A stretch of DNA of 64,000 nucleotides, taken from NCBI GenBank assembly GCA_022495005.1, contig JAGYXB010001608.1, forward strand, positions 248,001 through 312,000, read 5' to 3'. The notes beneath the pieces were generated by a model, which saw only the letters and a list, made by a program, of their open reading frames with translations, did no database searches and was not told the origin of the DNA. Source of the DNA: Rhyacophila brunnea. Its lineage: Eukaryota > Arthropoda > Insecta > Trichoptera > Rhyacophilidae. Every line of letters starts with the position of its first letter. Within the stretch, counting starts at the first letter, position 1. This document shows positions 35,801-44,913 of this stretch, one piece after another. The position numbers were made by a program, and so were the translations under genes.

Positions 35801-37912
35801 ATTATGATTGTTCTTTGAAGGAACGGACCTTATCCAGATATTTTAGAAACAATTTGAAATTAAAACACACATTGGGAGATGTTATTATGAACACAATATG
35901 TACATCAGTATGAAAAATAACTGAGCTATATTTAACTTTGATAATCCAATTATGATTAATTTTTCACCTTCTAGATGTTAATGTCAGCTGTCTATGTAGG
36001 TATATTAATATGTACTGTAAACTGGTAAATAATAAAAAATATATAAGCACTTAAGTATGGATACCAGAAAAGCTACTTTAGTATACCTAAATAGGTACCT
36101 TTTATAATAAAAAAAATGGAATACATTAAAAGTTTCAACTAAGGTTCATTCAACGTAACACAAAGGTTATAAATTCAAGATCATTTCACTTATGAGCGCA
36201 GTAAAAAATGGAATCAAATTTAACAATATGTAAATTGCTATTTAGACAGAAGGTCCACGGTCAGTTAATAAAAACAAATCTCAGAGATAACCTTCAATAC
36301 CTACATAAAATAACATAGTTAGTAGTTAATATTATTTCACTAAGCAGATTCAGTAATTGTGCCGCAGATGCCGTGCCGTCATGAGCTTTTATAATTTTTT
36401 TGGTACTGTTCGGTTATCAGGAATACAGCGGAAAACACATTTTGATAATAGCCGATAAACTGGATTATTTGTTAGGTTAACCTAACCAAACCTAAACTAA
36501 CCCAAATTAACAAATAATCCAGTATATCGGGTATTCTCAAAATGTGTATTCCGCTGTATTCCTGATAACCGAACAGTACCTTCTTTTTTACGAAAACAGT
36601 TTATTCCATGTAGACAATTATAATAAATACCTTTTTCTGTCAGCGCATGGGCTTTTCGATTCAGTAATTGTTAATTTAAAATTTGAAATTTTCATACATT
36701 TTGATGCATTATCACAAACTAAGATTATATTAGGTAATATTAGGTTGGAGTAGGTTAGGTTAGGGTAGGTTAGGTTGTGTTAGGTTAGGTTTGTTCTAAA
36801 AAGAAAGTTTTAAAATCTCATGACGGTATCTGCGGGACATTTACTGCAGATTCAAATTCAAATGAAGACAAAAAAATGCATAAAAAATAATGTTTGGGTC
36901 CTGAACATGGATCATGAAAGTGGCCACCACCCATTACGCGTCAATAAATCTCTTCGGGAGACGACGAAAATCCACATCGGATAGTAGAGCCAATATAAAA
37001 ATGTTTGACCTTTTTACTACATAAATATTGTTAATAAATAAATAATTTATAAATAATTATGATACGTCATATTTACCGTTTTGAAAGGCGCAGTAGGGAC
37101 AGAAATTGTTTTAAAACCAAATCAAACAGCACACACACGCGAGCAAAACAGTATAGATAAATCGTTCGCAAATAAAATAATTACCTATAGTGACTGACGT
37201 CTGCCAAGTAACAAGTGTTAAATTGGAAATAACAATGCGGGCAAAATTACAACTGCGGCGAAGCAAGCAGTCGGAATGAGTGAAAACACGATAAGAAAAG
37301 CCTCTAAAATAATGGGCGTCGTTGAAATGCGTCAATAAATTGAAAATTGTTAAACGATACGACGTAGAAAGCTTTTCATTGGAAACGCCACACACTAATC
37401 ACAAATGTCAAAAATTATCTTGTACGCTCTCGTACCAGGCACCATAATAATATGGCCTTGGCAGCCAGCGACCGACAGTTTCCACAAGTCAAAGGACTCG
37501 GAAAGGCTTTCGGAAAACTGAAAACAATAAGTTTATGTAATCGTATATACACTATACAAAATATAAATATTTATAAGCACAACGTCTAATCAAAATAATG
37601 CACAATCAAGTTGACGAGTTGAATATTATGCAAAATAGATTAAATAGGAAGCAAAAAAGTTACATGTAGGAGGCAACAAGTTTGGTGGCTACTTCGATGA
37701 TGAAAATGGAAAACCCATATTTTTGGAAAAGCACGATACCACAAAATTCTTCATAATATTTATTCCAGTATATTACCAACATGTAGGTAGACAATATAGA
37801 TTATAAAAACAGTTCTCACGTTCAATATGAATGTTGATAACTGACCCATTTATCTCGTAATGTTAAGTGTTTATTGGTGTTGGTACTTACCGAATTGTTT
37901 TCTATAAGCCAT
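23530..37912 (-). CDS. two-SH3-domain adaptor protein (SH3D19/EVE1- or endocytic-adaptor-like), 4 exons
   Basis: Joining 37912-37891, 32571-31700, 26278-26033 and 23877-23530 gives 495 residues. Every junction has GT..AG and consistent phase (1, 0, 0). Residues 1-350 are low-complexity. They include a proline run 'PPPRPPPP' (about 58-65, SH3 ligand type), DPF motifs at about 41-43 and 209-211 (clathrin-adaptor AP2-binding type), and a clathrin-box-like 'LIDL' (about 131-134). SH3 domain 1 spans about 361-419: 'YGIALYDF' with Trp in 'NEEWIYG' and 'GMFPANFI'. SH3 domain 2 spans about 431-486: 'VTAMYDF', 'DEWLYG' and 'GQFPANYV'. Key aromatic and Pro residues of both ligand grooves are present. 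By inference it is a cytoplasmic scaffold linking proline-rich partners to endocytosis or actin. The SH3D19 assignment is a guess from architecture. Introns carry several MITEs. Confidence 0.85.
24056..24346 (+). mobile_element. long-armed MITE carrying a tRNA-like core
   Basis: Arms of about 64 bp, starting 'TACATAATTTGAAAACATCT' and mirrored by 'AGATGTTTTCAAATTACGTA', enclose a 151-bp core (24131-24281). It lies in intron 3 of the SH3 gene. There is no coding frame. Confidence 0.8.
24131..24281 (+). other. tRNA-like core of the MITE, split acceptor stem
   Basis: The core begins GACACCCGACGG and ends CCGTCGGGTGTC, which pair like an acceptor stem. The 3' part holds a consensus B box and T-loop, 'GGTTCAAGTCC'. 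The 5' side has a weak A-box-like 'GGACTAATCAGG'. At 151 bp it is twice a normal tRNA and no anticodon arm can be placed, so it is a tRNA-derived sequence rather than a working gene. Confidence 0.45.
25366..25777. mobile_element. TA-flanked MITE with TTTACAYGTGCATGGATT ends, copy 1
   Basis: The left end 'GTTTACATGTGCATGGATTT' is mirrored by 'AAATCCATGCACGTGTACAG', with TA on both sides. It shares its ends and the right-hand interior ('CAAATAGTACCATAAAATGA', 'TTTACATGTAAACAGCTATT') with 35148-35436. The extra ~120 bp sits in the left half. Both copies lie in introns of the same gene. Confidence 0.85.
26033..26278 (-). CDS. SH3 gene exon 3 (second proline run and first half of SH3-1)
   Basis: The acceptor 'AATTTAATTTCCAG' leads into 'DDLYSEGNDALDHGGY', then a six-proline run and the start of SH3 domain 1, ending at 'DDDLPFR' before GTATATAA. 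The reading frame continues without a gap into exon 4. Confidence 0.88.
26279..30055. other. intron 2 of the SH3 gene, left part; no gene seen
   Basis: AT-rich intronic DNA. Several open frames up to 135 codons (for example 26991-27398) have no domain, are biased to Phe, Ile, Tyr and Lys, and look like chance. A short 'GTTAGGTTTAGTTTGGTTTG' tract lies near 29658. Confidence 0.5.
30056..31447. mobile_element. 1.4 kb fold-back element with TTAA target duplication
   Basis: Two arms of about 680 bp are near-perfect inverted copies separated by ~35 bp of A/T-rich spacer near 30735-30770. The ends are 'GGGGGGACATGCTCGTCGAA' and 'TTCGACGAGCATGTCCCCCC'. TTAA flanks both sides (30052-30055 and 31448-31451). 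That target is used by piggyBac, Kolobok and Sola3 families. No transposase is encoded. It lies in intron 2 of the SH3 gene. Confidence 0.93.
31700..32571 (-). CDS. SH3 gene exon 2 (proline-rich and DPF region)
   Basis: An 872-bp exon with GC content well above its surroundings, bounded by acceptor 'TTTGCAG' and donor 'ATTGTG' then GTGAGT. The frame also stays open upstream to 32602, but the splice acceptor and the exon 1 match argue against an initiation there. Confidence 0.85.
35148..35436. mobile_element. TA-flanked MITE with TTTACAYGTGCATGGATT ends, copy 2
   Basis: A 289-bp relative of 25366-25777 with the same ends ('GTTTACACGTGCATGGATTT' and 'AAATCCATGCACGTGTACAG') and TA flanks. It lies in intron 1 of the SH3 gene. 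Confidence 0.85.
36402..36580. mobile_element. GGTACTG palindromic MITE, second full copy
   Basis: The arms 'GGTACTGTTCGGTTATCAGG' and 'CCTGATAACCGAACAGTACC' are exact inverses. The centre holds the TTAGG-like 'GTTAGGTTAACCTAACC'. The flanks are T-rich and the 8-bp duplication is not clear here. It lies in intron 1 of the SH3 gene. Confidence 0.9.
36731..36791 (+). repeat. degenerate (TTAGG)n tract
   Basis: Variants of TTAGG (TTAGG, GTAGG, TTAGGG, TTGTG) repeat for about 60 bp, with no palindromic arms around them. Confidence 0.75.
37891..37912 (-). CDS. SH3 gene coding exon 1 (start codon)
   Basis: Encodes MAYRKQF plus the first base of an Asp codon, ending at a strong donor ('TTCG' then GTAAGTACC). 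It joins exon 2 at 32571 (acceptor 'TCGTTTGCAG') to give 'RKQFDMKQPL'. The 22-bp exon is too short to stand out alone. The donor and phase match support it. Confidence 0.7.
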
Positions 37913-39704
37913 AATTCATAATTGTAGATTGTGAGACTGCAACAAAAGTACGAAAGCTGTTGGAATTTTCACTTTTCACGAAACAAAAAACATTACCAAG
38001 TATTTCTCACAAACTAGTGTTCACACATATTTTAAGATTTCATTTCCAAATAATACATATTTTATACAGCTATAAAATCAGCACTCAACCAGGAATTAAA
38101 AGCGCGTATTATATTAACAGAACAATCTAAAAGTGGAACACGAAAACTCATTTATTATTACGTTATAGTTATACCGTCGCCCTTTGTCACAAATTATTAT
38201 TCATTCATCCGCCAGACGTTCAACTCCAACTTCATGCGTATCAATTTTTGATTAGCTATTAAGTTGGTAGCATAGATATCTAATATAATTGGCAGGGTTG
38301 GTACTACTATTTTTTTTAAATACTAGACAAATATTTATCTATGGTTGGTACCGTTCAAGGTACGCTAAAGTACTATGTTCCAGAATACCAGTTTATGTTG
38401 CTACTGCGCATGACGTCATACAAGGCCAAATGCGCATGGCTTAACAGTCATAATAATTATTAGAATCTATCGTTAGTGTCTACTTGTATCATCCGCGCTG
38501 TCTTGTCTTTCAGACATGCCGCATCAGAATATCAAAGAAAACTTTGGATGTCTGAGATATTCGCAACAATTTATGAATGGCACTAAACATGTCTAATCTT
38601 CAAGTAATTACAGCATTGCGTACCTTCTTGTAGAATACCGAGCGAAGTGCGGCCAACCCGTTGAGAAAGCTGTTTGACAGTCAAATCATCCGAACCACGG
38701 TCCTCAGTCACGAGATAGGTACCTACTGATGAAGAAGAAGAACAACTAATACCTATGCCATTTACTCAAATAATTTGTGTTTTTTTTCCGTTTCTGGGGG
38801 GAGTCCGGACCCGAAACTTGTACCTAATAAAAGATAGATATTAGTAAAATTGTTCAAGCTTACCTGTTTACTTTTTAAGCTGTTTCGCGTTTTCATATTT
38901 TTTCATATGTACCTACTGCTGTTTGAAAATTTGGATTTCTGGTTCACCGTGGTACCTACCTACCTAGTTACAAAAAACTCGTAGATTCGGTATATTATGG
39001 GCACTGCTGATCATTGCGGGTCGTGACAGAAAAAAAGTAGGTTATAGAAAAAATCATATTTACGTGGGTATGAATTTCAAGTTAAAAAATATTATATTTA
39101 AATAAATTGAATCTAATAGAACCCAACCCAATAAATGTCATCTAATAAAGGTCGATTTTATTTTTGATGTTGAAACTACCTAATGGTTTCGGATCACTTT
39201 TCACATAAAATTCAATATCTTGGGTTAAGTCAATATTTTAAACGTAACTATATTATTATAATATAATATATTGTATTGCATTATGCACGTCAAATATTTT
39301 AATATAGATTCATTTTGACTTTCTGTCTCCTAATTTCCCAAACGAACTAATTGCATAATATAACTATATTAATTTAACAAGTTTAGGAGTATTAATAATA
39401 GATAGTTTACGTTTTTTTAACAGCATACTGACGATAAAATCTTACCGCACGCTACTACTGCTGTGTATGTAGGTATCTTGCGGTACGATATCTAGAAATA
39501 TTTAAAATGCGAGTTTTGGTCACTATATTGTCCATGACGTTGTACATCATGTCACGTCATGTTACTTGACAGACATCCGTGTAGTTTCTGTGTATCAATT
39601 TTTATTTATATATTATTATTATATGTAATAATTAATAGGTAACCTAGTCAAAATATTATGTTTTTCCGATTTATTTTTCTTAATTGGCCCCAACTGACAA
39701 CTAG
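37913..39704. other. upstream region of the SH3 gene; probable promoter and 5' UTR, intergenic
   Basis: No coding frame was found. The 5' UTR and promoter of the minus-strand SH3 gene must lie in the first part, but no TATA or initiator motif is distinctive enough to call. A somewhat GC-richer patch lies at about 38490-38720. Confidence 0.35.
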
Positions 39705-39708
39705 GTAC

Positions 39709-40637
39709 TGTTACACCCCCGAATGGTCACCATTTGGGGATGTCTCTGTGTATCTGGAGAGGCCCGAGTCGGTATCAAATCCAACAAATAGTAAGGGTTG
39801 ATTGCGAAAATAGTTAAATAATGTTAAATATCTGACAGGCAACATTGTATGAATTCCGTTACAAAAAAATACGAACGGCAACGCCGCATTTGTAACGCTC
39901 GTAAGCGGTCGTTTGTTTTAGCGCGAGAGAAGCATTTTTGACAGCAACGCAGTAAGCAGTGTTATCCTCGCTATCCGTCAAAATTAAATTGAAAAGAATT
40001 TGTATAAAAATGTAACCATTTAGAATATATTAACGTAAATATACCTTGCCGTTTCCACCACAACTCCGGTGTGTTATTTGTCCACCTCCAAGTCCTAAAT
40101 CCAGACGAAAATCCATACAACGAAGCAAAGTGACAGAATGTTTTCACTTACGAAAATGGAGGGAAATGACAAGTGGCGCCCAACGTGAGCCGCCACTAAT
40201 TGTCATTTCCCTCCATTTTCGAAAGTGAGAAGCACGCTGTCACTTTTATTTTTGTATGGTTTTTCGTCTGGATTCGGGATGTGGAGGTGGACAATTAACA
40301 CACCGGAATTGTGATGGAAGCGGCGAGGTTTATTTAAGTTAATATTATATGTTACATTTTTAATAATTTATTTTACGGAGGACGAAATGTGCGTGTTTAC
40401 TGTTTGGCTGTTTGCAGCTTATTACCCGCCATCTTGTGTTTCGCTTTCATCGAGAAGCGTTGTCGAAAAACGGCGTCATTGCAAATATTTTTCAACGATC
40501 GTGATTTACGGCATTGCCGGCTCTATTATTATTTATTTTCGTAATCAACCCTTACTGTTTGTTGGATTTGATACCGACTCGGGCCTCTCCAGATACACAG
40601 AGAGATCACCAAATGGGGACCATTCGGGGGTGTAACA
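39709..40637. mobile_element. head-to-head pair of LTRs inserted as one unit
   Basis: A plus-oriented LTR (39709-40171, starting TGTTACACCCCCGAATGG) and a minus-oriented LTR (40637-40201, same start) face each other across 29 bp containing 'TGGCGCCCAACGTGAGC'. A single GTAC duplication flanks the pair (39705-39708 and 40638-40641). Both outer ends are the LTR start rather than one start and one end, which is not normal provirus structure. The LTRs are homologous to the solo LTR at 11018-11479. Confidence 0.9.
40174..40190 (+). other. putative reverse-transcription primer-binding site
   Basis: 'TGGCGCCCAACGTGAGC' begins two bases after the end of the plus LTR. It has the TGG start expected of a site complementary to a tRNA 3' CCA end. 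It is the only internal retrotransposon sequence left between the two LTRs. Confidence 0.65.
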
Positions 40638-40641
40638 GTAC

Positions 40642-41476
40642 CTACATATAAAAATACAATGTTTGTTTGTTTACATTGTATTTCCTGCCAATTCCAATTT
40701 AAAATTTTCATGACAGTGTGTGCATATTATTTTGGATTCGATTTTAATCCTTTTAACTTGGCTGTCACAATTATTTTCATTTTGGAATGTGCCTGAATAC
40801 CTACAAATATTTTGATATTGAAGAATGTAATAATTGTTATTTATTATTTTTTTAAGTAAGATCAATATTATATAATATATCGATTAATGAATCTCCTACT
40901 AAGCCGGGTACTAGCTAAAAAAAAATCTATTCGAATCCCATAACCTGGTGACAATTGACATGTATGACGTTTACGCAACAGCGACCGAACTTGGTAAATA
41001 TCTTACCGCTGGCTGAATACCATGATGCACACATTCATACATACCTATGCATGTTTATAATATACATATTATTTATCTATGACTTTTATCATTAATCCTT
41101 GCGTCAATTTTGATAGCGGTAGTCGTCAAAATTGAAACATGTTAATTTAGTATAGTATTTTTACTTATTGTTTGATAACATATTGTGAAAGTGTTTAAAA
41201 ATAATAGTCGGCTATGTACAAATTAAAACAGCCAGTGTGCTGTGTTACTAACAACGAGTGATAATGCTCCTAACCTTCATGTTATCAATGCCGTCATCCG
41301 CTGTGTTTTTGTTGACGTTTTACTTTTTCGTGTGCTTCAGATTTGGCTCGTGTTTCCAATTGAAAAATGACTTGAATATCCGTATTATGCAGTACCAGAG
41401 AACTTGTAGCCTTCTGTGATCTCATCTCCATTCCGTAATTTATTGACATTGAAATCAGTCTTACGTGATAATTTTA
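40642..41476. other. 5' region of the transporter gene; promoter not resolved
   Basis: AT-rich DNA containing a small TAAGCCGGGTACTAGC MITE fragment at about 40902. The transporter 5' UTR and promoter must lie here, but no specific element can be defended. Confidence 0.35.
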
Positions 41477-42529
41477 ATGACTGGATTAAAGGTGTGCTCG
41501 AAGACATTAGCTTTATTGCAAAAAATAAAAATGATAGCTGGTGATTCAGAAGAAAGCTTCGCCACAGAAAATGGCCTGTTATTCAAGAAAATATTTAGTG
41601 CTTTGATGTACGGATTGGCATCATTTATGATCACAGTAGTGAACAAAACCGTGTTGACAAATTTTGCCTTTCCTTCATATCAAGTTTTAGGTTTGGGTCA
41701 AATGACAGCCACCCTAGTTGTTTTGGCATTCTGTCGCAAAATTGGAAAAGTGCAATATCCACCGCTCGAATGGAGTACTTTTCGACGGATATGGCCATTG
41801 CCAGTAATATTTTTAGGAAATATGGCAACGGGGCTCGGTGGAACGAAAGAACTAAGTTTGCCCATGTTCACAGCCCTCCGAAGATTCAGCATATTGATGA
41901 CTATGATAGCAGAAAGGATTGTATTGGGTGTGAAAGCGACTGTTTCTGTGCAAATATGTGTGATGGCGATGGTTGGAGGAGCTCTCATCGCTGCCGCTGA
42001 TGATGTCACATTCACAGTGACCGGATACACATTAGTATTACTAAACGATGCATTTACCGCTTCAAATGGAGTGTTTATGAAAAAGAAATTAGATTCCAAG
42101 GATTTAGGCAAATACGGATTATTGTATTATAACTGTTTGTTTATGTTTTTACCAGCTTTATTTGTAGCTTGGCAAACCGGGGATATCGAAAGTTCCTATG
42201 CATTTACCGGTTGGAATGATACATTCTTTGTTGTCCAGTTTACAATGTCTTGCATAATGGGATTTTTCCTATCATATACCGTAATGCAATGCACATTGTA
42301 CAACGGTGCTTTGACAACTACAATAATTGGATGTTTAAAAAATATATCTGTAACTTATTTAGGAATGGTGATCGGGGGAGATTATATTTTCTCGTGGATA
42401 AATTTTTTCGGCCTCAATATAAGTGTACTGGGAAGTATATTCTATACTTATGTTACGTTTAGGAGAAAACATAGTGCACCTCACACCGCTGCTAAAGAGG
42501 CTCTTATTTCTAAAGTTGACATAGTTTAA
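41477..42529 (+). CDS. frc: nucleotide-sugar transporter, SLC35D family (fringe connection-like)
   Basis: A 350-residue multi-pass membrane protein with about ten hydrophobic segments, the usual size for the drug/metabolite-transporter fold. Hallmarks of the SLC35D group are 'SFMITVVNKTVLTNFAFPS' (first membrane hairpin), 'GLGGTKELSLPMFTALRRFS' (central signature), 'ASNGVFMKKKLDSKDLGKYG' and 'LLYYNCLFMFLPAL'. Family members sit in the Golgi or ER membrane and exchange UDP-sugars (UDP-GlcNAc, UDP-glucuronic acid and others) for UMP. They supply substrates for Notch glycosylation by Fringe and for glycosaminoglycan synthesis. The C-terminus 'KEALISKVDIV' is polar and cytosolic. The first ATG at 41477 is used here. 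An ATG at 41531 ('MIAGDSEES') gives a shorter N-terminus and is equally plausible. The coding region is one uninterrupted exon. Confidence 0.92.
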   Translation: MTGLKVCSKTLALLQKIKMIAGDSEESFATENGLLFKKIFSALMYGLASFMITVVNKTVLTNFAFPSYQVLGLGQMTATLVVLAFCRKIGKVQYPPLEWSTFRRIWPLPVIFLGNMATGLGGTKELSLPMFTALRRFSILMTMIAERIVLGVKATVSVQICVMAMVGGALIAAADDVTFTVTGYTLVLLNDAFTASNGVFMKKKLDSKDLGKYGLLYYNCLFMFLPALFVAWQTGDIESSYAFTGWNDTFFVVQFTMSCIMGFFLSYTVMQCTLYNGALTTTIIGCLKNISVTYLGMVIGGDYIFSWINFFGLNISVLGSIFYTYVTFRRKHSAPHTAAKEALISKVDIV

Positions 42530-42694
42530 TATTACATTAACTATGTTTTATAGCGGTTAATAGATTATATTATTTAACATATTGATATCAGTTGATGTGG
42601 AATGTATTTGAGGCTGATCATTGTTGATTCTTACTATTTATTTTAGTTTATATTATCACCATTGCTCTGCGTGTATATAATAATAATATGGGGT

Positions 42695-42700
42695 AATAAA
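42695..42700 (+). terminator. candidate polyadenylation signal of the transporter
   Basis: AATAAA lies 166 bases past the stop codon in 'GGGGTAATAAAACTG'. Several other AATAAA hexamers follow further on, so actual use is unknown. Confidence 0.4.
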
Positions 42701-44120
42701 ACTGAATATTGTATGCCATAAAATGCTCAACGCATTTAGAACCAAAGAAAATTATCAACGAATTGGAAGTTAATTTTATACTTATCACGATTTTCATTTA
42801 TGTCATTTTAATGGCCGGATAACAAACAAACATGAAATATTGTACAATCAAAATAGGTCACGACATGGACAATTATTGCTTTCAAGAAAAATATTTAATA
42901 TAGTTTCATTGGTAATTAACTAATTAATAATGAAATAAAATAAATATCCTACCGATCAGTAAGTCACAATCTTAGAACGTAGCAATATCGACAACTTCTT
43001 CTATGTCTACACATTCAACTCACTTAATAAGCATAAAATACAATATAATATGCTTTTTTATAATATGAATTTCCAATGAAAATAAAAGAATGAGTAATAT
43101 TGTGTTAAACTATCAAAACGTTGAATGGTAATTATTAACAATATTGCATTTAAATAGCCGTTGATAGTTGCTAAGAGTAAAAATGCTGAAAGCTTATAAC
43201 GGATCTTTTGTATTTACTAAAAAGTGTTTCCGTGCATTTAATATCACAGCATAAGTGTTAGTTAAATTTTATAACACTTTAATAAATTGATTATTGTTTT
43301 ATATAATTTTTGTGTGTTACAGTTCCCTATTGTCATGGAGCAATAAACTTTAGATTTTAATCAAAATAATATGAGGTATCAGAACACAAATTGTACCATA
43401 AGTCCAACCGAATATTGAAAAATGCACTATGTATGTATTTATGTTTTTTCAGCCATTGGCACCTAATTTTATGTTTAACCTATACGCACATTAGACATTT
43501 GTATGTACATAATACCTATTATAAGTCAGTCTCTTTAGAGAAAACCATGAGTTATTTAAACCTTCGTAATTTTCCCTTCTACTACAGAGCAAGATATATT
43601 TTTTTTACTACTGTGTTATTCTTGTACTTGATGTTATTAGTTTACTCGTAATTAAGAAATAAGAAACTATTTCATTACATATATTATGTGACATTACTAA
43701 AGCTGTATATATTTATTTGATTGAATCTGCAATATTTTAAGTGTACCTTTGTTTAAAATAAAATTTATTTTGACAATAAATGTCTTTTTCTTGTTTATAG
43801 GCATACCATATCCCCGCCACCACATAACAGATAATAAGGTAGAAAATGTAAAAGGCATCGACATCGACTTAGACCAGGGTTCTAAAGCAGGGTATGTTAT
43901 GATGGTCAGGCCATAAAACTTGTGTAATATTAAGTGCACAGTTTCCATTAACTTTGTGTTCCTTGCCTACTACCATACACAAAATGGTTTTCCATGAAAA
44001 ATTTCTAATGCATTTCATTTTTTAATGAAACCAGGCTAGTTTTTTGTACTATTCTGGTTGTAAGCTTTATGCACAAGCCCTTTACAAAACTAGAGCCGTC
44101 AAAAATGTGTCGATACCTAC
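42701..44120. other. AT-rich DNA downstream of the transporter, no gene seen
   Basis: Possible longer 3' UTR of the transporter, then intergenic DNA. Short open frames here lack any domain. Confidence 0.4.
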
Positions 44121-44913
44121 CAGTGGCGCACCCAGGGGGGGGCCAAGGGGCCCTGGCACCCCCCAAACATGAAAATTATCAGAATGATTTTAAACATTGA
44201 AATTGAAAGGCAATAAACTATACTTTGGGCTTAGACAAATAAAAACATGACAAAAAATTATTTGTAATTCTCCAGCACCCTTTTTAGAAAAATTTCTAAC
44301 ACAAAAATTTCGAAACACTAATGTCAGGTTTTTTTAGAAACCCAATCCCAAACGGAACTGTCAAAAAAATCTCGGTGTCCACCCGAATTCCGGAGTGGTG
44401 TAGGTCATAGCTGGAGAGGGCTCTAGCCTGGGGTCCCAGGCTGTGGGGGGCCCGGCGTGTCGGGTTGACCAGATAAGTGAGATAAACACACATCATAAAT
44501 TAGCTTTAATAGTTAAAAAAAGTCGCCTGTGGCGCTATTATACTTCATAGCCATGAACATTTTAAATTATATACTTAATTGTGCAATATATTTTCTGATT
44601 ATTATGTGTCGATACTTGACAGCTCCATTATTACAGTAGATGTATTAAAATCGCCAATAATTCGCTGTATAAGTACCCATAATTTGAACTAAAACACAAT
44701 TTGAAAAACGTTAATGTAGTGTTTCACACTGCCTTTAATCTTAGCGGTAGGTAGGGGGCCCGCCAAATATCCTAGCCTGAGGGCCCGTTTCAAGATGTGG
44801 GGGTCATGGTGTAGGTACACCGAGTGTAATAGACAAAGACCGATAAACGAGAAATTAGGCTGTGTTGTGTTGAGTAGGTTTGTGTACTTATAAGTTAACT
44901 GCAATAGGTAATA

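Noticed and set aside
36402..36580. Regulatory hairpin in intron 1 of the SH3 gene
   Set aside because: The palindrome is a dispersed MITE with copies elsewhere in the window, so its position needs no gene-specific function.
41698..42111. 137-codon minus-strand frame
   Set aside because: Antisense shadow of the transporter coding region.
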